DNA from: Hyphomicrobiales bacterium
Lineage (GTDB): Bacteria; Pseudomonadota; Alphaproteobacteria; Rhizobiales; Kaistiaceae
Direction of reading: 5' to 3'
DNA length: 13,927 bases
Assembly (NCBI GenBank): GCA_017305815.1
Contig: JAFKJZ010000447.1
Span: 1 to 13,927 of the forward strand
Under the pieces are notes generated by a model. It saw nothing but the letters and a program-made list of their open reading frames with translations, was not told where the DNA came from and did not search any database. The position numbers and the translations under genes were made by a program. Shown here in pieces: positions 7,123 to 13,927 of this stretch; position 1 is the first letter of the stretch; every line of letters begins with the position of its first letter.

Positions 7123-8012
7123 GCACCCTGGCTTCCGTCTCCACCCCGTCGCCGGCCGCCAAGGTCGCCGCGAAGCCGGATATCGGCGCGATCGTCAAGT
7201 TCGTCGCCGTGCTGATCATCGCGCTCGTGGTGATCTCGCCGCTGTTCCTGCTTTTCGTCGCCAGCCTGAAGCCGGATCGCTTCCAGATCCTCGCCGACAT
7301 GGGCAGCTTCCGCGCCTTTTGGGTCTCCGAGCCGTCGCTGCAGAATTTCGCCGATATCGCCACCTTCGGCGGCGCGCTGCCCTTCGGGCGTTATCTCGTC
7401 AATTCGCTGATCATCCTGTTCTGCACGGTGCTCGGCGGCGTGTTCCTGAATTCGATGGCGGCCTTCGTGCTGGCCTGGGGCCGGCTGCCGGGCCGGGCGG
7501 TGGTGCTGACCGGCCTGATCGGCCTCTACATCGTGCCGCAGGAATCGATCGTCCTGCCGCTGCTCAGCCTCGTCAACAAGGTCGGGCTCGGCGATAGCTT
7601 CGCCGCCCAGATCCTGCCGTGGATGGCGAGCCCGCTCTACATCTTCCTGATCTACCAGTTCTTCATCCAGGTGCCGCGCGACATCTATGACGCGGCGACG
7701 GTCGACGGCGCCTCGCCGTTCCGCATCTACTGGTCGGTGTTCCTGCCCCTGAGCCTGCCGGTGCTGGCGACGGTGGCGATCCTGCTCGGCATCGAGACCT
7801 GGAACCAGTATCTCTGGCCGCTGATGGTCACCCAGACCGACTACGCCCGGCCGATCTCCGTCGGCATCGCCAGCTTCTTCGGCCATGACAGCGTCTACTG
7901 GAACAGCGCCATGGCCGCGTCGGTGATGATGATGGTGCCGGTCCTGATTTTCTACCTCGCCTTCCAGAAATGGTTCGTCAGCTCTTTCATCAGCTCGGCC
8001 GTCAAGGGCTGA
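7119..8012 (+). CDS. ABC sugar transporter permease, MalG/UgpE-like
   Basis: This 297-residue integral membrane protein starts at the ATG of an ATGA overlap with the preceding permease. About six membrane segments are visible, including FVAVLIIALVVISPLFLLF near residue 28. ASLKPDRFQ follows the first helix, as is typical of MalG-type subunits. The EAA-like loop (IYDAATVDGASPFRIYWSVF, from about residue 189) contacts the ATPase. LGIETWNQYLWPLMVTQ (about 228-245) is the conserved second-permease stretch. It ends seven bases before the GH32 start, so the four genes from 4745 to 9726 look like one operon. The ATPase is not encoded nearby, so a shared MsmK/UgpC-like ATPase from elsewhere in the genome is expected. 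Confidence 0.93.
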   Translation: MSTLASVSTPSPAAKVAAKPDIGAIVKFVAVLIIALVVISPLFLLFVASLKPDRFQILADMGSFRAFWVSEPSLQNFADIATFGGALPFGRYLVNSLIILFCTVLGGVFLNSMAAFVLAWGRLPGRAVVLTGLIGLYIVPQESIVLPLLSLVNKVGLGDSFAAQILPWMASPLYIFLIYQFFIQVPRDIYDAATVDGASPFRIYWSVFLPLSLPVLATVAILLGIETWNQYLWPLMVTQTDYARPISVGIASFFGHDSVYWNSAMAASVMMMVPVLIFYLAFQKWFVSSFISSAVKG

Positions 8013-8019
8013 CCCGACA

Positions 8020-9726
8020 ATGGATACTCTTGCGACAATGGACGTTCTTGCAATGACCGAGTTCGAAGCCGTTCTGGACGCCGGCGACATCGTGCATGTC
8101 TGGCAGAAGGCGCCGTCGCGGGCGGCGCTTTCCGAGGTCGTCGTCACCGTCGACGGCACCGCGCCCCAACGGCTGGCGGGCGCGCACTCGGACGATTTCA
8201 CCCGCTCGGTGTTCGAGGCGCCTGCTTCCGGCACCTATCGCTTCGGCTGGCAGGAGCCGGCGACAGCCGTGTCGCTCGCCTACAGCTTCGCCCCGGCGCG
8301 CGTCGCGCGGGAAGGGATTCGCCTGCTTCGTTCTACGGCGAAAAATCGCGCCAACGATTCACGCTACAAGCTGCACTTCCAGCCGCCCTTCGGCTGGATG
8401 AACGACCCGAACGGCCTCTGCCAGGTCGGCGACACCAGCCAATTGTTCTACCAGCATTATCCGCACAGCCTGCGCTGGAACACGATGCATTGGGGCCATG
8501 CGGTCTCGGAGAACCTCGTCGACTGGATCGACCAGCCGATCTTCCTCGAGCCGCGCGCCGAACTGCTGGCGGACAATGGCCTGATCGGCGGCGCTTTCTC
8601 CGGCTCGGCCATTCCGCATGCGGGAGGCGGCGTCCGCGTCTTCTATACCGACCGCGAGGATGATCGCGAGCCGAGCCAGGAATGGCAGATCACGACGGTG
8701 TCGCAGGACATGCTGGCGGCCGGTCCCTCGACGCCGGTGATCACCGACCGGCCCTCGATCCCGAATTTCGGCAAGGATATTCGTGATCCCTATGTGTTCC
8801 GAGGCCCGGACGGGCTCTGGAAGATGCTGGTCGCCGGCGCCGACGATCGCGCCGGCTTGGTGCTGCTCTATGAGACGCAGGCGGCCGACGCCGCCGATGG
8901 CTGGACCTTCGTCGATGTCCTGCATCGCGAGCCGCTGCCGCGCAGCATCCCGGCCGAGTGCCCCGGCCTGATCGCGCTGGATGGCGAAGGGGAGGGGCTC
9001 CATGCGCTCGTCTTCGGCCTGATCGGCTATCGCGACGAGGGTACCCGCCGCCGCAATCTGAGCTACGCCATCGTCGGCCGCTTCGACGGCCGCAAGTTCG
9101 AGCCGATCCTGCGCCGCGAGATCGATTTCGCTACCGATTGCTATGCGATCCAGGCCTTCCAGCACACGGATGGCCCGGTCGGCATCGCCTGGGCCGCGAA
9201 CTGGACCGACGTCTTCAAGGACCGCGACTTCCATTCCGCCATGACCTTCCCGCGCCGCTTCGTCTGGCAGGACGGCAAGCTGCGCATGCCGCCGGTCGAG
9301 GGCGTCAAGGCGCTGCGGACGGGCATTTCGACCGAGGCTCTGGCGGCGGCCGGTTCCGTGTCGCTCGCGGGCGGCCTCGGCGAGATCGAGATCGAGCTTT
9401 CGACGCCGGGCGCGCCGTTCCGGCTCGATTTCGCACATCCCGATCATGGCATCGCGCTCGTCTATGACGGCACCTCGCTCGAACTGGTCTTCGATCCGCC
9501 GGGCAACCGGGTCGTGCCGCGCTACCTGACCCAGGCGACCGCGCTCCGGACCGTCCGCGTCTTCGTCGATGTCGGTCTGATCGAGATCTATGTCGATGAC
9601 GGCCTTCACAACGCCACCAAGCGGATTGACAGCGACGAGCCGATCACGTCGATCGCGTTCGACGTCGATCCGGCCGCTGTGAAGGCGGCGCGGCTCTGGA
9701 ACTTGCGCCCGCGGCTCGGCGCATAA
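8020..9726 (+). CDS. glycoside hydrolase family 32 beta-fructosidase (cytoplasmic)
   Basis: This 568-residue enzyme has the three GH32 signature sites: WMNDPNG with nucleophile D129, RDP at 255-257 (transition-state stabiliser D256), and ECPG with acid/base E313. Other family motifs are QLFYQHYP (141-148), MHWGHAVSENLVDW (156-169) and FSGSA (193-197). A C-terminal beta-sandwich is expected from about residue 430 (VFVDVGLIEIYVDDG). It hydrolyses terminal beta-fructosyl bonds, as in sucrose, inulin- or levan-type oligosaccharides; the exact preference is unknown. About 110 residues precede the catalytic fold and resemble no signal peptide, so the enzyme should act in the cytoplasm on sugars brought in by the upstream transporter. 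The start at 8020 has only a weak AAGGG upstream; ATGs at 8038 and 8053 are alternatives. Confidence 0.93.
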   Translation: MDTLATMDVLAMTEFEAVLDAGDIVHVWQKAPSRAALSEVVVTVDGTAPQRLAGAHSDDFTRSVFEAPASGTYRFGWQEPATAVSLAYSFAPARVAREGIRLLRSTAKNRANDSRYKLHFQPPFGWMNDPNGLCQVGDTSQLFYQHYPHSLRWNTMHWGHAVSENLVDWIDQPIFLEPRAELLADNGLIGGAFSGSAIPHAGGGVRVFYTDREDDREPSQEWQITTVSQDMLAAGPSTPVITDRPSIPNFGKDIRDPYVFRGPDGLWKMLVAGADDRAGLVLLYETQAADAADGWTFVDVLHREPLPRSIPAECPGLIALDGEGEGLHALVFGLIGYRDEGTRRRNLSYAIVGRFDGRKFEPILRREIDFATDCYAIQAFQHTDGPVGIAWAANWTDVFKDRDFHSAMTFPRRFVWQDGKLRMPPVEGVKALRTGISTEALAAAGSVSLAGGLGEIEIELSTPGAPFRLDFAHPDHGIALVYDGTSLELVFDPPGNRVVPRYLTQATALRTVRVFVDVGLIEIYVDDGLHNATKRIDSDEPITSIAFDVDPAAVKAARLWNLRPRLGA

Positions 9727-9738
9727 CGCGTCCGGCAA

Positions 9739-9766
9739 CCTGCGGCGGCGTCACGGCTGCCGCAGG
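9739..9766. terminator. stem-loop at the convergent GH32/LysR gene ends
   Basis: CCTGCGGC (9739-9746) pairs perfectly with GCCGCAGG (9759-9766) around a 12-base loop that holds the LysR stop codon (9751-9753). It lies at the junction of two convergent genes and could end or block transcription in both directions. No T-tract is present on either side, so it is only a candidate. Confidence 0.3.
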
Positions 9767-10652
9767 AAGGCTTGCAGCAGCGGCACGGTGAAATCGAGGA
9801 AGACGCGAACGCGCTGCGGCATGCGCTCGCCGCCGAGGAAGATGGCGTGGATCTCCTCCTCGTCGCCGACCGTCCCGGCAAGTACCTCGACGAGCCGCCC
9901 TTCGGCCAGATCGGCGCGCACATGATATTCGCCGAGGCGGGCGAGCCCGACGCCGGCAATCGCCGCCCTTCGCATCGTCTCGCCATTGTTGGTGAGAAGC
10001 GAACCGGTAATGGCGCGGTCGACCGTCCGGCTGCCTTCGCGCAGGGGCCAGACCGGCATGGTGCGGCGGAAGTTGAAGCCCAGGCAATTGTGCCGGGCGA
10101 GATCGTCGACCGAGCGCGGCGTGCCATGCTCCTGAAGATAAGCGGGCGAGGCGACGATCTTGCGCCGGGCGACTCCGATGCGCCGGGCCCGCATGTTGGA
10201 ATCCTGCAGGACGCCGACGCGAAAGGCGACGTCGGGCGGTCGAGATAGAGATCGACCATTTCGTCGGCGAGCGACAGATCGACCCGGATGTTGGGATAGG
10301 CCTTCCAGAAGGCGGGCAGCATCGGTTCGACGCCATGCACGCCGAAGGCGACCGACGTATTGACCCGCACCGTGCCGCCGGCGCACGCCGCTCCCTGGGA
10401 GAGTTCCCGCTCGACCTCGTCCAGTTCGGCGAGCAGCGCGAGGCTGCGTTCGTAGTAGAGTTCGCCTTCGGCCGTCAGCGATAGCCGTCGCGTCGAGCGC
10501 TCCAGCAGGCGCACGCCGAGCCGCGCCTCGATGCGCGAGATCAGCTTGCTCACGGTCGAGGGCGTCATCTGCATCTGGCTGGCTGCGGCCGAGAAATTCC
10601 CGGCCTCCACGACGCGCAGGAACACCTGCATTTCGCCGGCGCGATTATCCAT
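9751..10652 (-). pseudogene. LysR-family transcriptional regulator, frameshifted
   Basis: The gene starts at the ATG at 10652, with the usual LysR N-terminus MDNRAGEMQVFLRVVEAGNF and a helix-turn-helix at about residues 18-37 (SAAASQMQMTPSTVSKLISR). The frame is good to VDLYLDRP (about codon 140), then becomes nonsense. The expected continuation PDVAFRVGVLQDSNMR lies in another frame and runs through SPAYLQEHGTP and GETMRRAAIAGVGLARL to the stop at 9751. The span of 902 bases is one short of 903, the length that would give a standard 300-residue protein. Loss of one C from a run (GGG at 10234-10236 on the plus strand) explains it. It would probably have controlled the divergent aldo/keto reductase. 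A sequencing error is possible. Confidence 0.85.
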
Positions 10653-10679
10653 GGGTTGGTCCGATCGGTGAATTGGTTT

Positions 10680-10700
10680 CACAGATTGTGTGGCTAGCCA
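10680..10700. promoter_or_regulatory. adjacent dyads in the LysR/aldo-keto reductase intergenic region
   Basis: CACA-GAT-TGTG (10680-10690) is directly followed by the perfect 10-bp palindrome TGGCTAGCCA (10691-10700). They lie 28-48 bases upstream of the LysR start, in an AT-richer patch of a divergent promoter region where LysR proteins usually bind. The sites are short and binding is inferred. Confidence 0.3.
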
Positions 10701-10822
10701 GCGAATTATCAAGCGCCCACGTCGCCTTTATCTCGTCGCCATGCAGAAGCGGCGACGAGCGTGTCGCCGTCGCCACCATGGCAAGGGCGGCATGATCGCC
10801 GCTCTCCTCCAGGAGTTTGATG

Positions 10823-11644
10823 ATGCAGACTGTGAAGGCGCATGGCGCGTCGATCCCGGCGCTCGGCTTCGGCGTGTTCCGGATGTCGGATGACGAGGTC
10901 GAACGGGTCGTGCCGGCGGCGCTCGAGGCGGGATTTCGCCACTTCGATACGGCGCAGATCTACCAGAACGAAGCGGCGCTCGGGCGCGCTCTGGCCAAGG
11001 CCGGCGCGCGGCGCGACGATCTCTTCCTGACCACCAAGGTCTGGGTCGATAACTACCACCCGGACCGCTTCCTGGCGTCGGTGGTGGAAAGCCTCGACAG
11101 GCTGCGGGTCGACCGCGTCGATCTCCTGCTGCTGCACTGGCCGGGCGAGGCGGTGCCGATCGCCGAGCAGATCGCGATGCTGAATGCGGTGCAATCGGCC
11201 GGCAGGACGCTTCATGTCGGCGTCAGCAACCAGACCATCGCGCAGATGCGCGAGGCGGTCGCGCTCAGCGCGGCGCCGATCCTCACCAACCAGATCGAGG
11301 CGCATCCCTATCTCGACCAGCGCGCCGTCGCGGCGGCGGCGAAGGCGGAGGGCGTCGCGGTGACGGCCTATTTCGGCATGGCGGACGGCGCGGTGCCGCA
11401 GGATCCGCAGCTTGCGGCGATCGGCCGGCGCTACGGCAAGAGCGCGGCGCAGGTCGGATTACGCTTTTTGCTGCAGCAGGGCTTCGTCGCACTCTCCAAG
11501 ACCGCCAAGCCGGATCGCGTGGCCGAGAACATCGCGGTGTTCGATTTCGAACTGACCGAGGCCGAGATGGCGGCGATCACGGGTCTCGCCCGCGCCGACG
11601 GCCGGCGCGTCAGCCCGCCGGGCCTCGCGCCCGCCTGGGACTGA
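10823..11644 (+). CDS. aldo/keto reductase, 2,5-diketogluconate reductase-like
   Basis: The ATG at 10823 is chosen because AGGAG (10811-10815) is seven bases away; the adjacent ATG at 10820 would add one residue. The 273-residue product is of normal length for the AKR family. The catalytic tetrad is complete: D42 and Y47 (FDTAQIYQNE), K72 (TTKVW) and H105 (LLHWP). NQIEAHPYLDQ and the NADP-binding SKTAKPDRVAEN are also visible; the latter replaces the more common PKS form. It is a cytosolic NADPH-dependent reductase of aldehydes, ketones or keto-sugars; the substrate is unknown. It is divergent from the broken LysR gene and convergent with the TetR gene. Confidence 0.9.
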   Translation: MQTVKAHGASIPALGFGVFRMSDDEVERVVPAALEAGFRHFDTAQIYQNEAALGRALAKAGARRDDLFLTTKVWVDNYHPDRFLASVVESLDRLRVDRVDLLLLHWPGEAVPIAEQIAMLNAVQSAGRTLHVGVSNQTIAQMREAVALSAAPILTNQIEAHPYLDQRAVAAAAKAEGVAVTAYFGMADGAVPQDPQLAAIGRRYGKSAAQVGLRFLLQQGFVALSKTAKPDRVAENIAVFDFELTEAEMAAITGLARADGRRVSPPGLAPAWD

Positions 11645-11659
11645 TCGCTCGTCACCACG

Positions 11660-11689
11660 CCGGCCGACGCCCGACCGGGTGCCGGCCGG
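11660..11689. terminator. stem-loop between convergent aldo/keto reductase and TetR genes
   Basis: CCGGCC (11660-11665) pairs with GGCCGG (11684-11689), and an inner CCC/GGG pairing closes a GACC loop (11670-11679). It fills most of the 55-base gap between two convergent stops. No T-tract follows on either strand, so a terminator role is tentative. Confidence 0.3.
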
Positions 11690-11699
11690 GACTGCCTGC

Positions 11700-12242
11700 T
11701 CAGCGCGGCACGATCTCGCGGATATCGGCGAAGATCGAATCCCAGGCCGCGTCGTCGAACTGCGCGAGGCCGAGGCCGCGCAGCAGGAACGCGCCTTCCG
11801 CGGCGAGCACGGCCGTCAGCGCCCGGCGCCCGGACGGCGTGCTCGTGTCGAGCTTGTCGAGAAATTCCCGGTAGTAGCCCTGGATCTCGCTGCGGTAATC
11901 AGGGGTCTGCACGAGGCTCGCGAGCAGCGCGCTGGCGCGGATCGACGCCAGCCGATCCTCGCGATGGCTGGCGTCGACATGCGCGGCGGCGCCCGCATGC
12001 GGCTCGTCGCCGTGCGCCGTCAGATAGTCCGCGATCAGGCGATCATAGGATTTCCCCGCGCGATCGAGCATGGCCTCGATCAGCGCATCCTTGGTGCCGA
12101 AGGAATAGAGCACGCCGCCCTTGCTGACGCCGGCCTCGTGTGCCACCGCGTCGACGGTGAGGCTGGTGACGCCGCCCCTGGCGATGACGCGGTCGGCCGC
12201 GTCCAAGAGCCCCTCGCGATCGATCGTCGGCCGTCTGCCCAT
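11700..12242 (-). CDS. TetR-family transcriptional repressor of the adjacent efflux gene
   Basis: This 180-residue protein is of typical TetR length. The N-terminal DNA-binding domain spans about 6-55, with the helix-turn-helix at 28-47 (SLTVDAVAHEAGVSKGGVLYS) and the following F-x-x-K-x-x-L (FGTKDAL). The C-terminal ligand domain is variable and gives no substrate clue. The gene is divergent from a DHA2 efflux transporter with a symmetric operator candidate between them, an arrangement like smvR-smvA. On the minus strand a TATTAA -10-like box (12260-12255) abuts the dyad, implying a very short leader. The start codon has only a weak purine-rich upstream stretch. Confidence 0.92.
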   Translation of the reverse strand: MGRRPTIDREGLLDAADRVIARGGVTSLTVDAVAHEAGVSKGGVLYSFGTKDALIEAMLDRAGKSYDRLIADYLTAHGDEPHAGAAAHVDASHREDRLASIRASALLASLVQTPDYRSEIQGYYREFLDKLDTSTPSGRRALTAVLAAEGAFLLRGLGLAQFDDAAWDSIFADIREIVPR

Positions 12243-12260
12243 GTCTTTTCTCTTTTAATA

Positions 12261-12272
12261 CCGTCTGGACGG
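12261..12272. promoter_or_regulatory. candidate TetR operator CCGTC-TG-GACGG
   Basis: A perfect inverted repeat with 5-bp arms (CCGTC 12261-12265, GACGG 12268-12272) lies 19 bases from the TetR start and 60 from the transporter start. It falls in the spacer of a plausible plus-strand promoter, TTTAAT (12254-12259) and TATATC (12276-12281). It also abuts the TATTAA box of the minus-strand gene. Binding here would repress both genes. Binding by this TetR protein is inferred. Confidence 0.5.
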
Positions 12273-12332
12273 ATATATATCTCCGCGTCCCGACGCCGGC
12301 AATCCCCCCGTGGCGCGGGAATGGAGATGAAA

Positions 12333-13856
12333 ATGACTGTCGCGCCGCGCAATCGCTGGCTGGTCCTGACCGCCGTGATCCTGGCGTTCCTGCCCGTTGT
12401 CGTCGACATGACGATCCTGCACATCGCCGTCCCGTCGCTTACCGTCGCGCTCGGCGCCTCGGGCACGGAGATCCTCTGGATTATCGACATCTATCCGCTG
12501 ATCATGGCCGGCCTGCTCGTGCCGATGGGCACGCTGGGCGATCGCGTCGGTCATCGCCGGCAGATGCTGACCGGGCTCTCGATCTTCGGAGCGGCGTCGG
12601 TCTGCGCCGCCTTCTCGCAGTCGGCGATGATGCTGATCCTTGCCCGCGTCCTGCTGGCAGTCGGTTCGTCGATGATCATTCCGAGCGTGCTCGCGATCAT
12701 CCGGCAAACCTTCGAGGACCCGAAGGAGAGGGCGCTTGCCCTCGGCCTCTGGAGCACGGTCGCCTCCGCCGGCGCGGCGATTGGCCCGCTGACGGGCGGC
12801 TTCCTGCTCGAGCATTTCTGGTGGGGATCTGTGTTTCTCATCAACGTGCCGATCATGCTGGTCGTGCTGCCGGTGGTGTTCCTGTTCATTCCGAACCGGC
12901 CGATCGCGGCCGAGGGGCGCTGGAAGATCGGCCATGCGCTGCTGTTGATCGCCGGCCTGATCGCGACCGTCTATGCGGTGAAGACGGGTTTCAAGGCGGG
13001 GCCGTCGCCCTGGGTCTTCGGCGTTCTGGCGCTGGGTCTCGGCCTGATGGCCTGGTTCGCGCGGCTGCAGACCGTCGCTTCCGAGCCGCTCCTCGATCTC
13101 TCGCTGTTCCGCAAACCGGCGATCTCGGTCGGCATGCTGATGGCCTTCGTCGCGTCCGGCTCGTTTGCCGGCTTCGAGCTGCTGCTGGCGCAGGAGCTGC
13201 AATATGTCTATGGCCGGACGCCGCTGCAGGCAGGCCTCTTCATGATGCCGCTCGTTGTCGCCTCCGCGATCGCCGGGCCGATCGCCGGCAAGCTGGCGGG
13301 CCGGTTCGGCCTGCGCTGGCTCGGCACGGCCGGTCTCGCCGCCGCGTCGCTCGCGCTGTTCGGCATCAGCCGGTCGAACATCGGCGGCGACGGCGTCGTC
13401 ATCGGTTGCCTGATGGCGGTGCTCGGCTTCTCGCTCGGCGTCGGCCTGCTGGCGTCGTCGGCCGCCATCATGGGGGCCGCGCCGGTCGAAAAGGCCGGCG
13501 CCGCGGGTTCGCTCGAGGCGACCGGCTATGAGCTCGGCGCCGGGCTCGGCATCACCTTCTTCGGCGTGCTGCTGAGCACGATCTACCGGGCCAACTTCGT
13601 CGCCGCGGGCGTGCCCGGGGCCGACGTCGGCGTTGCCTCGGGCTCGATTGGCGAGGCCATGGTGCTCGCCGGCCGGGTCGGCGGTGCCGAGGGCGAGGCC
13701 ATCGCCGCCGCCGCCCGGGTTGCCTTCGCCAGCGCGCATGGCTCGGTGCTGATGGTGACGTCGAGCCTCATCGCCGTGCTGGCCCTCGTCGTCTTCGTGG
13801 CGTTGCGCCGCGAGGCGGCGCCGGTCGACGCGCAGCCGGTCCCCGCCGGTCATTGA
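12333..13856 (+). CDS. MFS drug efflux transporter, DHA2 family (SmvA/QacA-like)
   Basis: The ATG at 12333 is chosen because GGAG (12323-12326) is six bases upstream; in-frame ATGs at 12321 and 12327 would add up to four residues. The 507-residue membrane protein fits the 14-helix DHA2 drug:H+ antiporters. It shows VVDMTILHIAVPSL (about 23-36), motif A GTLGDRVGHRR (67-77) and motif C IGPLTGG (150-156) after a GAA-rich helix. WIIDIYPLIMAG and LEHFWWGSVFLINVP are close to SmvA-type pumps for cationic biocides and dyes. Known SmvA proteins export compounds such as methyl viologen, acriflavine and chlorhexidine; the substrate here is not proven. It is divergent from, and probably repressed by, the TetR gene. 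Confidence 0.9.
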   Translation: MTVAPRNRWLVLTAVILAFLPVVVDMTILHIAVPSLTVALGASGTEILWIIDIYPLIMAGLLVPMGTLGDRVGHRRQMLTGLSIFGAASVCAAFSQSAMMLILARVLLAVGSSMIIPSVLAIIRQTFEDPKERALALGLWSTVASAGAAIGPLTGGFLLEHFWWGSVFLINVPIMLVVLPVVFLFIPNRPIAAEGRWKIGHALLLIAGLIATVYAVKTGFKAGPSPWVFGVLALGLGLMAWFARLQTVASEPLLDLSLFRKPAISVGMLMAFVASGSFAGFELLLAQELQYVYGRTPLQAGLFMMPLVVASAIAGPIAGKLAGRFGLRWLGTAGLAAASLALFGISRSNIGGDGVVIGCLMAVLGFSLGVGLLASSAAIMGAAPVEKAGAAGSLEATGYELGAGLGITFFGVLLSTIYRANFVAAGVPGADVGVASGSIGEAMVLAGRVGGAEGEAIAAAARVAFASAHGSVLMVTSSLIAVLALVVFVALRREAAPVDAQPVPAGH

Positions 13857-13878
13857 GGCCGGCGTCGGTCCATCGCTG

Positions 13879-13901
13879 CCGGACGGCGGCGCGTCGTCCG
13901 G
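13879..13901 (+). terminator. stem-loop downstream of the efflux gene
   Basis: CCGGACG (13879-13885) pairs with CGTCCGG (13895-13901) around a 9-base loop, 22 bases after the stop. There is no T-tract, so it may be a weak terminator or only a GC-rich coincidence. The rest of the sequence to the window end shows no gene. Confidence 0.3.
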
Positions 13902-13927
13902 GTGGCTTCCCATGCTGCAATGCGTGC

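Noticed and set aside
8359..9738. 459-codon minus-strand open frame opposite the GH32 gene
   Set aside because: Antisense shadow; GH32 active-site motifs are on the plus strand.
11679..12332. Upstream extension of the efflux transporter frame by over 200 codons
   Set aside because: It runs antisense through the TetR gene and intergenic DNA; the membrane protein begins at a start codon with a good ribosome binding site at 12333.
12255..13913. 552-codon minus-strand open frame opposite the efflux gene
   Set aside because: It is low-complexity in Arg, Asp, Gly and His and antisense to a clear membrane transporter; no start signal or family motif.

Overview
The window reads as chromosomal DNA from a GC-rich alphaproteobacterium. 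A soil or plant-associated member of the Hyphomicrobiales (rhizobia and relatives) fits best, judging from strong G/C third-position bias, LacI-controlled sugar-acid and oligosaccharide cassettes, and a CUT1 ABC transporter. This placement is inference from gene content and codon style; no rRNA or other marker gene is present. No tRNA, CRISPR array, insertion sequence or phage gene was seen. Nearly all of it is coding, and no gene-free stretch exceeds 300 bases.

Left block (1-3445): a LacI-family regulator on the minus strand runs off the left edge and carries an in-frame amber codon at codon 73. Divergent from it are two non-identical enolase-superfamily (mandelate racemase/muconate lactonizing type) enzymes in tandem, likely sugar-acid dehydratases or cycloisomerases. 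A CpG-centred dyad upstream of the pair is a plausible operator for the regulator. A possible intrinsic terminator follows the pair.

Central block (3618-9726): an intact LacI-family repressor with a candidate promoter and operator, then an operon of periplasmic solute-binding protein, two permeases (4-bp overlap) and a GH32 beta-fructosidase without a signal peptide. The picture is uptake of sucrose or short beta-fructosides and hydrolysis inside the cell. The ATPase of the transporter is not in the window. Two related GC-rich stem-loops lie between the binding-protein and permease genes.

Right block (9739-13927): a LysR-family regulator on the minus strand, convergent with the GH32 gene, is broken by what looks like a single missing base. 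It is divergent from an aldo/keto reductase with a complete catalytic tetrad. Then come a minus-strand TetR-family regulator and a divergent 14-helix-type DHA2 drug efflux transporter resembling the SmvR/SmvA arrangement, with a perfect CCGTC-TG-GACGG dyad between them.

The most notable observations are two separately disrupted transcription regulators beside intact targets, several symmetric operator candidates at the right places, and the duplicated stem-loop between the ABC binding-protein and permease genes. I found no convincing wholly new system; most of the content is ordinary accessory carbohydrate metabolism.
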